A stretch of DNA of 64,000 bases from Symsagittifera roscoffensis (Eukaryota > Xenacoelomorpha > Acoela > Convolutidae), in the NCBI RefSeq assembly GCF_963678635.1, contig NC_087064.1, positions 7,541,671 to 7,605,670 on the forward strand. The letters are read 5' to 3'. A model generated the notes under the pieces. The model was not told where the DNA came from. It worked only from the letters and a program-made list of their open reading frames with translations, and did not search any database. Within the stretch, counting starts at the first letter, position 1, and each line of letters begins with the position of its first letter. Made by a program: the position numbers and the translations under genes. This document shows, piece by piece, positions 1-10,126 of this stretch.

Positions 1-110
1 GGCACGGTTTTTTCTTCATGGATCGTAGAGATAACTGTTTTTGTAATCAGAAAAATTTAAAAAAATAAATGCGTAAGTTGTTCGTATTCGGGACTTGATT
101 TGTTTCACCA

Positions 111-502
111 GCGGATTTAGGGGGCAGGGCTCTCTCCCTCAGGGATTCGATCCAAAGGTCTCCCCTTTGTAATTTTTTCAGATATCCATCTTTGGCCTGA
201 AGAACTTAAATTTTTTCTAAAGGCGCCTTTGGAGCAGATATATACAAAATTTGAGGGGGAAGCGCGCCGAAAAAAAAGCAATTTTTTGGTCAACTTTTTC
301 CAAAAAGTGGCGAAAACACCTTTTTTTGGTCTGTTTTGGTCAAATAAGTTTGGTCAAAATAGGTTTTTTTGTCAAATAGGTTTTTTATAGTGATTTTTGA
401 GAGCTCAGAAAATCAATTTGGTCGACCTAAAAAAAAGGCTGATATAAGTTTTTTGAAAATCCGCCACCTGCCTCTACGAGAAAATCCTAGACCCACACCT
501 GA
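111..502. repeat. Dispersed MITE-like repeat, copy 1
   Basis: A diverged copy of the repeat that recurs at 14431-14765 and 15474-15810. Shared landmarks in order are a G-rich start containing GGATTTAGGGG, a T-rich centre with AGGTTTTTTA, the block TCAATTTGGTCGACCT, and an end reading GAGAAAATCCTAGA followed by a C-rich stretch. The start (GGATTT) and end (AAATCC) are weakly inverted, which suggests a non-autonomous DNA transposon. No coding capacity. The family assignment is inference. Confidence 0.5.
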
Positions 503-719
503 ATTGTTTGGTAATTGTTTATGTTGAATAATCGCAAAAATAATATTCTTTGAGTTACCACAACAGTGATGTCCATTTTTTGGGCATACCTATTTGCTAC
601 AAAAATTCATCCAATTTGTCGTGAAAATTTAGATTGTTTTTTTCCGCGGAACTGTGAAATCTGAAATAAGATATCATGAGTAAACTTAGTACTTTGGCGT
701 AGATTCAAAAGTTTTAATA

Positions 720-1270
720 ATTGAGTTATAATTTGTTTTTCAAAATTGGATTTTCACAACCCTATAGCTAGGTGCTGTCCGAGTAGTCTCACAAAGTGCA
801 AACCTTTCCTCTGAATGTGCCTCCTGAGTTAATTTTAATTTTCGAGATATGGCGTTTTCAATATTAAAACAATCAAAAACTTGATCGAAAAACATTACGA
901 AATCTTTATTTCCAACCCTATAATGGGGTGATCGCAGTTGCTCTCAGAGATTGCAATTCTTTCCTCTATGTTTGACTGTTCAAATCTTCTTATTCTCAAA
1001 GGTTGCATTTTTTTCGTCTAAGTTCGACTGCTCAAATCATCTTAGTGTTGTTTTTATGATTTTTCAAAACTTCAAAAAACTTAATTCGATAAAAGTCAAC
1101 ACTATGGTGGGTGCTGTCAAGGCACTCTCAGGAAGTTACTATCTGGACTCGAAATATTCGTGGTCACACGCATTCACTTTCCTATATATGACGTTTTGTT
1201 AGGTTTTCAAAAAGTTCAAAAGTGTTGAATTTCTAAAAAAAATCAAAATCGTCGAAGGATTGGTGAGGTG
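720..1270. repeat. Degenerate tandem repeat, period about 155-190 bp, three copies
   Basis: Three diverged units begin near 758 (CAACCCTATAGCTAGGTG), 913 (CAACCCTATAATGGGGTG) and 1100 (ACTATGGTGGGTGCTG). Each continues with a C/T-rich 'ctctca...ttcctct' block and then an 'aaaa-cttgat' block. The open frame at 951-1202 runs through the repeat and is not taken as a gene. Confidence 0.45.
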
Positions 1271-1492
1271 AAGTCAGGCTACTACCAGCAGTTGCAGTTG
1301 TGGCTGTCATTCTTTTAATATTGCTCATATTGTTTAGGTTTTTGAAATTGACAGCTTTTATGATATTTTAAAAATTTTCATTGAACAAAGAATTGAACTA
1401 AGAAAAAAGTCTGATGTTTTAAAGTTAATTTCGCGAAAATTAATTACGCGGATTAATTTGTTGTTTGCAGCTAATGCTATACGTAGGAACTA

Positions 1493-1573
1493 ATGAAAAA
1501 AATGAAGTTAAACAAGATTCTCATGAATTTCGTGATTTTGGCGATGAGATCCTTCAATATAGAAAGTGCAGCT
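1493..1573 (+). CDS. Candidate signal-peptide exon (weak)
   Basis: A short open frame starting at ATG 1493 encodes a lysine-rich start, a hydrophobic core (ILMNFVILAM) and a small-residue end (ESAA), as expected of a secretory signal peptide. It is followed directly by a good splice donor (GTATGT at 1574). It could be the first exon of the secreted protein whose next recognised exon starts at 3074. The phases do not match directly, because this exon ends in phase 0 and 3074 starts in phase 1. Either another exon lies between, a weaker donor at 1566 is used, or this is chance. Confidence 0.25.
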
Positions 1574-3073
1574 GTATGTATGCTGTCGACCATTTTAGGG
1601 CTTTGTTTTAGGGAGTTCAAAATGCGAAGATCTGAAGACTTTTCTCGTTCAGAAGACTTGGTTCACAAGACTTCCACATAAAAATATTACACGTTTTTCA
1701 ACTTGTGTCATTGTGAAATCAAATTCGATAAACCATCGAGTGCATCTGGTGTAGAGATATGACACCTGCTTGAGACGACAAAAGCTTGTAGTTCGATTTG
1801 GGCTGGATCTGTTTTTTGCAAAAAAGTTTTTAAAAAAATTTGGAAAAAGTTTTTCATGTTTTTTATTTATTTTTGTGTTAGACAATTGGAGTCGTTTATG
1901 CCTAATTCACTAAGTTTTTTCGCGTGCGTATAGTTTTTTCATCAAATGGCGTAAAAAAGACACTAACTTGAAAATTTTCTGTTGAAAATGTGTTAGGAAC
2001 ATTCTGTGCTACTTGCACAGCAACCGGCTATCCTTGTTTAGTTTTTGTAGTTTTTTTGTTTTGTACTTAATTGGCTTGGTGGCGTCTTTGGATGTTCAAA
2101 TCAAGTTCCTTTGCCTGTGAGTCTTTTGAAGGGCTGAGTAAATGTTTTTTAAATGTAATTAATTTTTTTATTAAAACAATTTTTTTTGGCTCAACGGGTA
2201 TCTTCTGAAAAATTGTCGGCTTTGTTACCGCTTCTTCTACAAAAATCGAATCACTTATTTTCATGCTTTTATTTACAATCAATGACTGAGCATGTCAGGT
2301 TGTTGACGAAGAAAACAACCTTCCTAACTAAGAAATTGTCCGCAAATATCGTCAAATTAATAACAAATTTGAGCTATTCAATATCTAATAGTTAAACTGC
2401 AGCTATTGCAAACTATGAGAAACTAAGCTTTGTAAATTTTGAAGCGATTAAAGAACTCCTATTCAGTAAATAAAAAACGGCGATTAAAGGGTAAAGTCAT
2501 AATGATACACATTCAACATATCCTTCGCGATTTTGGATTCTATTCAATTTTAATATTTCTCACTGGTTTGAATAAAATTGGTAAGTGACATATTGAAATT
2601 CTAGATAAAAAGAACGGCAATCATCACACGAAATCTGGAAAATTGTGGGAAAATAATCAGAAATCGGATCAAAACTAAGACCGACAAAAAACGATAAAGC
2701 AATTTAACAACTTCAAAATTATTCACGTGCAACCAGATAATGAACTGAAAAAGCAAAATAAGGTTAAAGGAAAATTTCAAATCATTATTTAGACTAGGAA
2801 AGATTGGACATCGCACTTTAAAAAGTACTCTTTAAGACAGAAAAGATTTTGATCGAGATATAATTGAAGACTAAATGATGTTATAAAATTGTAGTTTTGA
2901 TTGTCATTGCGTCAAATTCGTTTGTCTCAAACTGAGATATCATTTTCCTCACAGTATGGAAGTTAAAAGCAGTTGATTTGAGCTGTTTATTTTGTAACCT
3001 CATGCATGCAATGATATCGTTTAGAGTTGCCATAATGCACTACTGTTTTATTGCACCCTAATGATGAATTTAG
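1574..3073. other. Non-coding, AT-rich, no gene recognised
   Basis: Presumed intron or intergenic sequence. Open frames here are short and AT-driven. A roughly 45-bp block near 1994-2040 resembles one near 20575-20620 (both contain TGCACAGCAA). Nothing else stands out. Confidence 0.4.
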
Positions 3074-3538
3074 GTTGCACCAAAAAATGTGAGTTTGAAT
3101 TGGAAGCAGTAACGCGGATTGATGCCTCGCAGCTGTATGTTGTATTTGACACAAATTTCCTCGAGTACGATGAAAAAAATGATGTGACAATTTACCAAAT
3201 GCAAGTGCCTTTGGCGGGTAGAAATGGGACATTTGCACGTGACGAGTATGTGTTCCTAATTGACAATAACTGTGAGTACCTGGTTCATGCAGATGGAAAA
3301 GAGACGCACCCAGTCGAATTTGACGATGGTCTGTGTAGAACGGGGCTGAAGATACATTCAGACAACTTCACTTTTAAGGCCCCAGCTGAGGGTGATAAGA
3401 GCGCCCCTTTGTGGACAGCCCGTTTGTACACTAGGGGAAAGAATGGCTTTTACAGTGCTCGAACATATGCAGCAAATGCTACGGCCTATTTGGAAATGCA
3501 CCAGGGCTATAAAGCGCCTAACTGCTTTTGCCGAGATG
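3074..3538 (+). CDS. Internal exon of a secreted or cell-surface protein, family unknown
   Basis: The longest clean single-frame stretch in the first 30 kb outside transposons. An acceptor AG sits at 3072-3073 and a strong donor (GGTAAGAAT) at 3539. The exon is 465 bases, exactly 155 codons, and phase 1 at both ends, which is typical of extracellular module exons. The peptide starts GCTKKCEFEL, ends near PNCFCRD, has six cysteines and three N-glycosylation sequons (NGT, NFT, NAT), and is rich in aromatic and acidic residues. Base composition is clearly more GC-rich than the flanks. I do not recognise the fold. By phase it can splice to 7656-7829, which would place it upstream of the LU domain at 15943-16236. 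That join is inference. Confidence 0.6.
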
Positions 3539-4900
3539 GTAAGAATATTGAAGCAAAGTTTAAGTCAGCTAATTTGCATCGATATTCTTGAACCTGCTTT
3601 TTCCATATACAGTTTTATTATCATTTTTTCATTGATATGCTGTAACATGGCCTAATTGTAACAATCCGACAATGTGAACAAAAGAATTCTTACTAATAAA
3701 AATTCGGTGGAGGGAAAGGAAAAATAGCCTAAAAATTGTACTAAATGCAGCTATTTTTCCGTAAACAGAATTAGCCCTGTTGTTACATTTCAGGTGTTGC
3801 AATTTCAAGCCATAGCAACAGGCGGCTGCGCAAATACCACAAAGTTTTAACTACAGTAGATTTCGTAAACAATTGAATCTTACTGTTGTTTTTAAACAAT
3901 CGATTAGCTTAGTTTTGATGAATTTTTGAAAGAAAATCTTGAAATATGTTCACGCATGTCTTAAAAATAGTTTTTTTTGCGTAAACGCCATTATCGAAAA
4001 GCGAAAGTGTGAAGGGAACAAAAACGTGATCGATTTTGAAGGATTTTATTTTTAGGATTTCCAGCTATTTCCAGATGAATGATCTAGTTTTCTTAAATTG
4101 GATTTTTCTTTAAAAAAAGAAGTCAATCGTAAATTATTCTTAAAATTAAAAAATAATTTCAAGGGGATATAATTCTGTGAAACTCGAAACGTGTTTTTTT
4201 TTCAAAAAAAAACTAATTTTTTTTTCGGTTTTGCTTTCATTGACTGTTACCGAACTGTATGTTGGTTATGTGAATCAAATTCTCAGCCATTTTGCTGGAA
4301 ATTGGAGGGATGACTGAAATCAAAATCGATTAATATAAATGGATAACGAGAATTTTCGTTTCCTGTGAAATTAACTCAGAATGGGCTCTTTTTTTTCAGA
4401 GTTTTTCAGAATTTTTTTGTGTTTCTTATGTTTCAGTAGGTGAAAGAGTTTTTAATTGGCTGAGCAGTTATAGGAATCAGTTATCAGTGTTTTTTATTTC
4501 AACCACCTGCATTTTTACCAGTAAAATTTTTGTTCACTAGATACGATTGATTTAGAAATTGCAGGCATCAATGACCAAACTATTTAATCATCAACCTTGC
4601 AAAATCACTCGTTACACCATAAAGTATATGCTTACTTGAAATGAGTAAATAAAAAAGAATTCCGTTAAGAATAGCTTGCAAGTAATAGCAACAGAATTAC
4701 TTAATGAATACAGACTGGAAATTTAAAAAATCAGACCGGTTTTTTTCTAAACAGAAATTTTCAAAAAAGTTTACCATTAAATCACGACCGCAAGAAACTA
4801 CAAATGATACCACCCCCTTGCCACCCCTGAATTTTTTTGAGTTTTTTTGTGAAGAAAAAACGCCCTTCGACATGGTTCGTTCCCATCCCGTGTAGGGATG
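3539..4900. other. Probable intron sequence, nothing recognised
   Basis: AT-rich with long A and T runs. No reading frame, repeat or RNA gene that I can support. It precedes the transposon debris at 4.9-6.7 kb. Confidence 0.4.
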
Positions 4901-4965
4901 CGTCGATGACCCATATCGAATAAACCGTCAAAACGTTGCTCGCAGATTATGTCGTACCTCGTATT

Positions 4966-5388
4966 CTAGGTGTTCACCTCAAGGTTGAATGGTATACCCT
5001 CTCCTCGTGGTCTGTGTCTGGCCATTTTCGCTGCTAGTTCTGGCGTTCCACAGTGTGTGTTGATCGTGGTTTTGGGTCTATACTTTCTTGCTGCTTCCAG
5101 GTTTGTCTCGGTGGTCTGTTCTTCCGTTCCGCATGTTCTTCTGTGGCGCGCGGTGTTTGCTTTGCTAAGCTCTTCCCGGCAGTTGTTGCATTTTGCGAAT
5201 CCCTTCGGCGTTTGTTGTTTTCCGCCAGATGTTTTCATGTGGTTTTTTATCGTGTTCTCCGTGTTGAAAGTGGCTTTGCATTTTTTGCACTCAAAGTTAC
5301 ACTGTGGGTCTTCAGGAATACATTTCACGTGAGTTCCGAGGCTTGCTTTGCTCTCACTGACCCTGTCACCTTGAGCGCACGTTGTCAA
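4966..5388 (-). pseudogene. C-terminal zinc-finger part of a non-LTR retrotransposon
   Basis: Read on the minus strand, 140 codons follow the reverse transcriptase remnant at 5400-6405. Two zinc-knuckle-like motifs are visible. The first is ECKKC followed twelve residues later by NH, with no clear second histidine. The second is KCNNC followed by RHRRTC (C-x2-C-x11-H-x3-C). The rest is basic and hydrophilic, ending near RGEGIPFNLEVNT. Some non-LTR elements carry nucleic-acid-binding fingers outside the RT, and this position at the C-terminus fits such a role. It reads in a different frame from the RT parts, so the gene is broken. Confidence 0.5.
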
Positions 5389-5399
5389 GGTTTCTTTGG

Positions 5400-6405
5400 T
5401 TGGGATGGCGTTTCTAGGGCCCGCTTCCTCAAAAATGAAATAACCACGACTTCGCTCCTACTTTGCCAGGTGTTCTATCCCCTCAACTATTCTCTTCCAC
5501 CATGTCTTTCTATCGGCTGCTAGCTTGTCTGCGCTCGTCCAATCTATGCCTGCTTCTTTCCAATAGGGCAGCGTCCTTTTCTTCTTCTTTCCGGGGCCTT
5601 TCGGTCTTCCTTCCAACTTCTCCAGCCATCCAAAAGCTGCTGCTTTCGTCCTTCTGTCGTTTCTAATGCGCAGTATGTGGGCAATGCCTTGGAGTGCTCT
5701 CTTCTCGATCTTCTGCTGTAGACTTCGGGTCCAGTTGGTTTCTCACATCCTGCATGTTCTTTCCTTTTTCTTGCATTTCCAACAGTGTCGGATTTTTCGT
5801 GTTGCTCCAGATATACCGATAGCAATTGTCCACTCACAATTGCAGGTTTTTGATGTCTGAGGCGTACCAAGCTCTAACCGCCACATCAAACAGGAGCCCG
5901 CTCTCCAAACAAGCTTCCACCACTCTTGCTTGATGTACCTTGGTGATCCGAGTGATCTTAATCCGCGCTTTCACTCTCGCCCACAACTTCACTGCTCTAT
6001 TCTTCCTGTGTTTCAGATCTTCTTCGGGTCCACATCACACTCATAGCATCCTCTCGTCTCTCCGGACTCATATTTGCCAAACTCCAGCCTCTCTTCCTTG
6101 CCTTCGTTGGTCTTCGCTCTCACTCCATCTTCCAGTTCTTCAGCGTCGCCAATGAGGGTCGTGTCGTCTGCGAAAAGAGATAAGGAGAAAACTACAGTGG
6201 ATGCTTCGCTGTTGTAGTTGTCGACTTTGTCCGGGATCGGTAATTTGCTCCCTGGAATTCAGCCTCATCTAACTTCAACAGTTTTTTCCTTCTCTTTCGG
6301 CTTCGCATCTCTAACTCTCTCCGCAACACTCATGACAATCTAGTGATAAATTTTGAATAGGCCCGGGTAACAAGGGTAGCCCTCTCTCAAACCTATCTCG
6401 GGGTG
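5400..6405 (-). pseudogene. Non-LTR reverse transcriptase remnant (catalytic core to C-terminal region)
   Basis: On the minus strand, from high to low coordinate, three RT landmarks appear in the right order. A GLREGYP..LFKIYH motif (RT block with GLRQG..SP.LF) lies near 6340-6400. The catalytic block LFADDTTLIGD lies near 6147-6181. A thumb and C-terminal stretch reads KLWARVKARIKITRITK, then QARVVEACLESGLLF and YRYIWSNTKNPT, near 5760-5990. The parts fall in different frames with several stops, so it is dead. Its 5' part (fingers, endonuclease) is missing: just above 6405 the sequence switches to an RT scrap on the opposite strand. The clade is not determined. Confidence 0.7.
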
Positions 6406-6666
6406 CCAAGTGTCGTTGTCTCATTCTCTGCCTTCGATAAAGTACATTGCCGACTCGTGAAGATACATCAGACTCTCCAGGAAAGACCATATCGTCTCAA
6501 CATCTCCCAGAAAGCCGGCTCACTCTCAGGTAGGCTATGGTCAGATCCAGTAGGCATGCCTCAGGGTCGTTGTTGTCCATCGGCTCGTTTAATCTTCTGC
6601 GTCGCTTTACCAAATCTGGAATTAGTTCCGTGTGAAACTGGGAGCTTCCCTCATCTAGGTCTATAA
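6403..6666 (+). pseudogene. Second, opposite-strand reverse transcriptase scrap
   Basis: An 87-codon plus-strand frame contains SFSAFDKVHCRLVK, resembling the RT motif A with its first catalytic aspartate (AFDKV). About 45 residues later comes DPVGMPQG, resembling motif B (GxPQG), then a hydrophobic LIFCVALPNL. Order and spacing fit a jockey/CR1-type RT core. It abuts the minus-strand element end to end, so the two were probably brought together by nested insertion or inversion. Short and decayed, so the call is moderate. Confidence 0.4.
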
Positions 6667-7404
6667 CATTTTAATCCCCTTCCCATTTACTGCTTCTTAA
6701 GTGTGCGTTTTGTACTTTGGAACCGTCATCACTTCTGCCAGGGGATCCGAGGGGTCCCTAACTTTGCATGCCTGGGTCAAATCTTCTCTTATCGGCCTTT
6801 GAGTTTCATAGAGTTAGCTTTATTATTTTCCATTGAAGGTTGCCAATCTTACTTCACTTCTTTTTTTCAGCCATGGGAATGACCACTTAATTAAAAATTC
6901 GATAAATTTTGTACTCGCTTGTTTCTTTTTTAGTTTTATAATTTTCTTGTATAGTAGCCAAAATCAAGCCACCTGCTCACCATTAGTTTTAGTATACTGC
7001 ATGCAATTCCGAAGTCAATAGTATTTGTCGAATTCTTAGTTTGTCCGAAAGGTATTACGATCACCGATCCTACACACTGGCAAAAATGGGTTATTGATGT
7101 GAGTGGGTGTTTTTTATGGCATATTTTTCATGTAAGTTTTATCTAGAATTTAGTTTATCTATAAACGGTTTTTTTTCAAACTCACTTATTTTTGTCGGTA
7201 ATTACTACTAGATGATATGATAACTACTGAAGAAAAAGGCTATTTTGTTTTTGTTCTGACTTTCGAAGATTTTTGATCGAGGTAATTTTTTCTCAAGATA
7301 TTACGTTTTAATTAGCCATTTTCAAAAGATTTTTAACATCATCCAAAAGGTGTTGTTGATTTGACGTCAATCAAACTTAAACAATGTCAAATTTTCAAAC
7401 GAAC
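6667..7404. other. Non-coding, no feature recognised
   Basis: AT-rich sequence within the presumed intron. Short open frames only, with no motif or codon signature. Confidence 0.35.
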
Positions 7405-7473
7405 AGTGCTCCATAGACCTCAATTGGCAGTCGGATCGTTCAGGACTACGCCCTGATAGAAGCAGTCGTGTTC
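7405..7473 (-). repeat. Partial copy of the hairpin repeat family (minus orientation)
   Basis: Contains GCTCCATAGACCT, GGCAGTCGGA, the imperfect hairpin CAGGACTACGCCCTGA and AGCAGTCGTGTT. These match in order and orientation the end of the element at 21108-21596. The opposite end of the family was not found nearby, so this is a fragment. Confidence 0.5.
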
Positions 7474-7655
7474 ATTTTTGTAATATATTGACTCAGGTCA
7501 AATGCTTTCAATATGATTTATATGACTCGCCCGATACGTCGTGTCTTTGCTGCAAAAAATGACAATCATAAGCACTTACATTTTCTTACTTTTTGATCGG
7601 AACAACCAAGCGAAGCCACTGAAGATAGGCTCTTGGAACTGAATCTTTTCGTAAG

Positions 7656-7829
7656 ATAAAGGCAGCAAAGTTGTTTTCTCACTAAGATCATCGTCCGTTT
7701 TCAATCCGAAGACGGATGACAATCGACTATTGGGTTTAGGCAAAGGCGTGTTGTGTGACGGAATCTACCCTCCAGAGGAGAACATGACTTGCTACTCCAA
7801 GCGAAGCAACAGCAACGAGGAAGGACCAG
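7656..7829 (+). CDS. Exon of the LU-domain gene (cysteine-containing extracellular segment)
   Basis: Open frame ending at a strong donor (CCAG/GTGAGA at 7830) and reading, near its end, GVLCDGIYPPEENMTCYSK. GC content rises against the flanks, and there is an N-glycosylation sequon (NMT). The start is chosen at the acceptor AG 7654-7655, preceded by a C/T-rich tract. This gives 174 bases, exactly 58 codons, phase 1-1, matching the exon ending at 3538. A second acceptor at 7686 has a better polypyrimidine tract but gives phase 2. The C..CYSK spacing is compatible with the first half of an LU domain, but the usual CxxC start is not evident. Confidence 0.45.
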
Positions 7830-7945
7830 GTGAGATATACAGTTAACATTATTTTTTTTTGATATAAGGACAAAAAAATGCATAACATAAAAAAAAATTT
7901 GTTGAAAATTTCAGCCCATAGTGACTCATTCAGTGTTTATTTTAG

Positions 7946-8070
7946 AGCAACCATCGCTTCTGCTGTTATTTGTTACTCTGATAAGTTATGTTTTAGTAAA
8001 GTGCGAGAAGTTGAGGAGACATGATGGCGTTGACGGCGACCTTACCGATTACCCGGTCGTTGGATGTCGT
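7946..8070 (+). CDS. Candidate exon linking to the LU-domain exon
   Basis: Starts after TTTTAG (7945) in phase 1 and ends at a strong donor (CGT/GTAAGA at 8071) in phase 0. Both fit the neighbouring exons at 7656-7829 and 15943-16236. It encodes a hydrophobic run (PSLLLLFVTLISYVLV), then KCEKLRRHDGVDGDLTDY and PVVGCR. The hydrophobic part may be a membrane segment or a signal peptide of a separate shorter gene. An alternative acceptor at 7914 (TTTCAG) shifts the frame and reads to a stop at about 8021. Only a transcript would decide. Confidence 0.35.
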
Positions 8071-8395
8071 GTAAGATGCATATTACTTACTGCAATGAAC
8101 ATTATACTCCCAAAATATACATTAATTGATGTTTTCCTGCAAAAAAAGGTTGGCTATATTTCCTTTTTTAATTTTCGACTAACAGCAGTGCGCCAATCTC
8201 TTTGTATGTTTGATAAAGCTTGGAAACAACAGGCGTTGTCATTGGAATCCCAAAACATCAGTTGTTAAAACGCAACGCTAAAAACTCCAAGGAAGCATTG
8301 TTTGAGCGATTTTTTGTTGGTGACAATTGTTAACAAAAAGTTTTAGAGTCAATGTTTAAGCGAAAGGCATGAATGTTCTTGAAGCTTTTTTTTTC
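8071..8395. other. Start of a long intron, no feature
   Basis: If the gene model holds, 8071-15942 is one intron of 7,872 bases. This stretch has no recognisable content. Confidence 0.3.
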
Positions 8396-8472
8396 AATCT
8401 GAAGTCCGGATAAATTTCAATTTAAGGTCTTTAATCTAGTCAAGGTCAAACTTCCAGACAGGTTGTCTTGAA
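8396..8472. repeat. Direct repeat flanking the purine-rich minisatellite (left)
   Basis: Shares with 9184-9275, in the same orientation, the series 'TCTGAAGTCCGGATAA', 'TTTAAG', 'AGTC(A)AGG', 'CAGACAG-TTG-CTTGAA'. The pair brackets the GC-rich tract. Confidence 0.45.
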
Positions 8473-8480
8473 GCTTTAAG

Positions 8481-9160
8481 TACAGGGCAGCGCAATGCAT
8501 AAAGGGCAGGGCTAGGTGAGGCAATGTAAGAAAAAAAATGGCCGGGGCGAAGCACGGCAAAGAGGGTCTTGGCAAGGCCAAGGCAGGGCAACGCAAGGCA
8601 GGAGAGCGTAAGGCAAGGCAGGTTAGTGGGAGGAAAGGCAGGTCAGCGCAAGGCCAGTAGGGGAAACGCAGCACAAGGCAGCGCAGCGCAAGAAGAGCAA
8701 TGCAGCGCAGCGCAAGGAGAGCAATGCAGTGCAGAGCAAGGATAACAGTGAAGCGCAGAACAAGGGGGCAGCACAAGGCAGGGCAGGGCATCGGAAGACA
8801 ACGCAGGGCTGCTCAGAGCAAGAAAGGGGGAGGGGCACCGCTAGGCAAGAAGGGGCAAGTCAGCGTAGAGCAAGTCTGGGCAGCGTCCATACGGACAGCG
8901 CAAGACAAGGCGAGTCATGGCAGGGCAGCGCAAATCAAGAAAGGGTAGCGCAGAGCAAGGAGGGCAGGGCATCGCAGAGCAAGGAGGGGCTGCGCAAGCC
9001 AGGGCAGGGCGTGGCCGCTATAGACCAAGAGAAGCAGGGCATCGCAAAACAAGGAAGAGCAGGGCAATACAGCACAAAGAAAGGCAGCGCAGAGCAAAGA
9101 GGGCCAGCTCAAGGCAATGCAAGTCATGACTGAGTGGCGCAGGCCAAGAAAAGGGACGTT
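8481..9160. repeat. GC-rich, purine-strand minisatellite
   Basis: About 680 bases made of irregular repeats of a GCAAGGCAGGGCA / GCGCAGAGCAAG theme. The + strand is almost all G, A and C with T nearly absent, and GC is far above the AT-rich surroundings. Open frames on both strands are by-products of the missing stop codons and are not taken as genes. Such a purine-rich strand could form unusual structures or be replication-prone; that is inference. Confidence 0.75.
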
Positions 9161-9183
9161 AAAGAGTGAATTTTCCCAAAATT

Positions 9184-9275
9184 TTTTGAATCCGAAGTCT
9201 GGATAATTTTTTTACTGAGAATTTTTTATTTAAGTCCAGGCCATTTGTCTATACAGACTGCCTTGAAATTTTGCG
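9184..9275. repeat. Direct repeat flanking the purine-rich minisatellite (right)
   Basis: Right partner of 8396-8472, with the same word order (CCGAAGTCTGGATAA ... AGTCCAGG ... CAGACTGCCTTGAA) and diverged by substitutions and small indels. Confidence 0.45.
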
Positions 9276-9543
9276 AAACATAAGTTGATTAAATTTTCAA
9301 ATTATCATGAAAAATTTCTATGAGAAACTATTAAATTATTATTAATATTTTAAACCCTTAGCTGCATGCTACCGGTAAAAATTTTATAGTGTTTTAGTTT
9401 AATTGCGGTTTTCAGGCTACCGCAATCTCATAGCTTTGGAGATTTGGACGAATTTACGATATTTGCTGAAAATTAATTTCTCAACTGTTAGAAATTCAAC
9501 TTAAATTCAAATTTTATAATAATATTTTATCATAATTTCAGTT

Positions 9544-9722
9544 TTGTTGCAATTTCGTTGTCGCCTACCCACAATTTTTATTAGAAAATTTTCTGGTGCT
9601 ACCAGTGTGTGTAATTTTTTTGCTTTTTTACAGTGTTGTTTTGTTCTCCAGATATGTCCTCATGATTAGTTTTGTTACTCGAAATTCATTGACATTAAAC
9701 AGTTTTTCGTTTTCTATGATTC
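9544..9722 (+). repeat. Left flanking direct repeat (pseudo-LTR-like) of the Penelope-like element
   Basis: Matches 11609-11791 in the same orientation: GTTGCAA-TTCGTTGTCGCC, GGTGCTACCAGTGTGTGTAA, CTTTTTACAGTGTT, then GTTTTGTTACTCGAAAT. The two copies bracket the Penelope-like coding remnant. Penelope-like elements are known for such 'pseudo-LTR' flanks, arising from their partly tandem insertion structure. Confidence 0.55.
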
Positions 9723-10126
9723 TCTACTGAGAATATGATTTCCTTTTAGACGAATTGTCATCCTTATATCATTTTACAACGCACAGGGTCTGTTTACTCA
9801 GTACAGTCGAACTTGTGAAAAGTCTGTTCGCCTTATTTTACGCAAAAAAATCCTAAAGATTATCCCTCAACGAAGCTTGTCCCTAGGTTTCTGCGCCTTC
9901 CTATCCGTCAGAATGAGTGTTTTCGTAATCACACTGAGAAAGTTCCAATTGAGTTTATTGAAACTTGAACATCCTAAAGCAATCTGTCAACTTCAAGACA
10001 TCCAGAAGACTTCAGAAGAACTCCGAGCTGCTTTACGTTTTTTTTTACTCCTTTTTTCTTGTTCCATTATTTAAATTTCTATCAAAGGGTTCACTGACCG
10101 TTTAAAAACTGAATATTCTATTCGCC

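Noticed and set aside
137-155. tRNA B-box-like word (GGGATTCGATCC) and a similar GGTTCGATT near 23030
   Set aside because: No acceptor stem, anticodon arm or A box at the right distance; both lie in repeat or plain AT-rich DNA.
4970-5860. Plus-strand ORFs (up to 156 codons) opposite the non-LTR element
   Set aside because: The minus strand carries the recognisable zinc-finger and RT motifs; the plus frames are shadows.
8417-9133. Six overlapping open frames on both strands in the GC-rich tract
   Set aside because: The repeat lacks stop codons by composition; the peptides are low-complexity and carry no domain.
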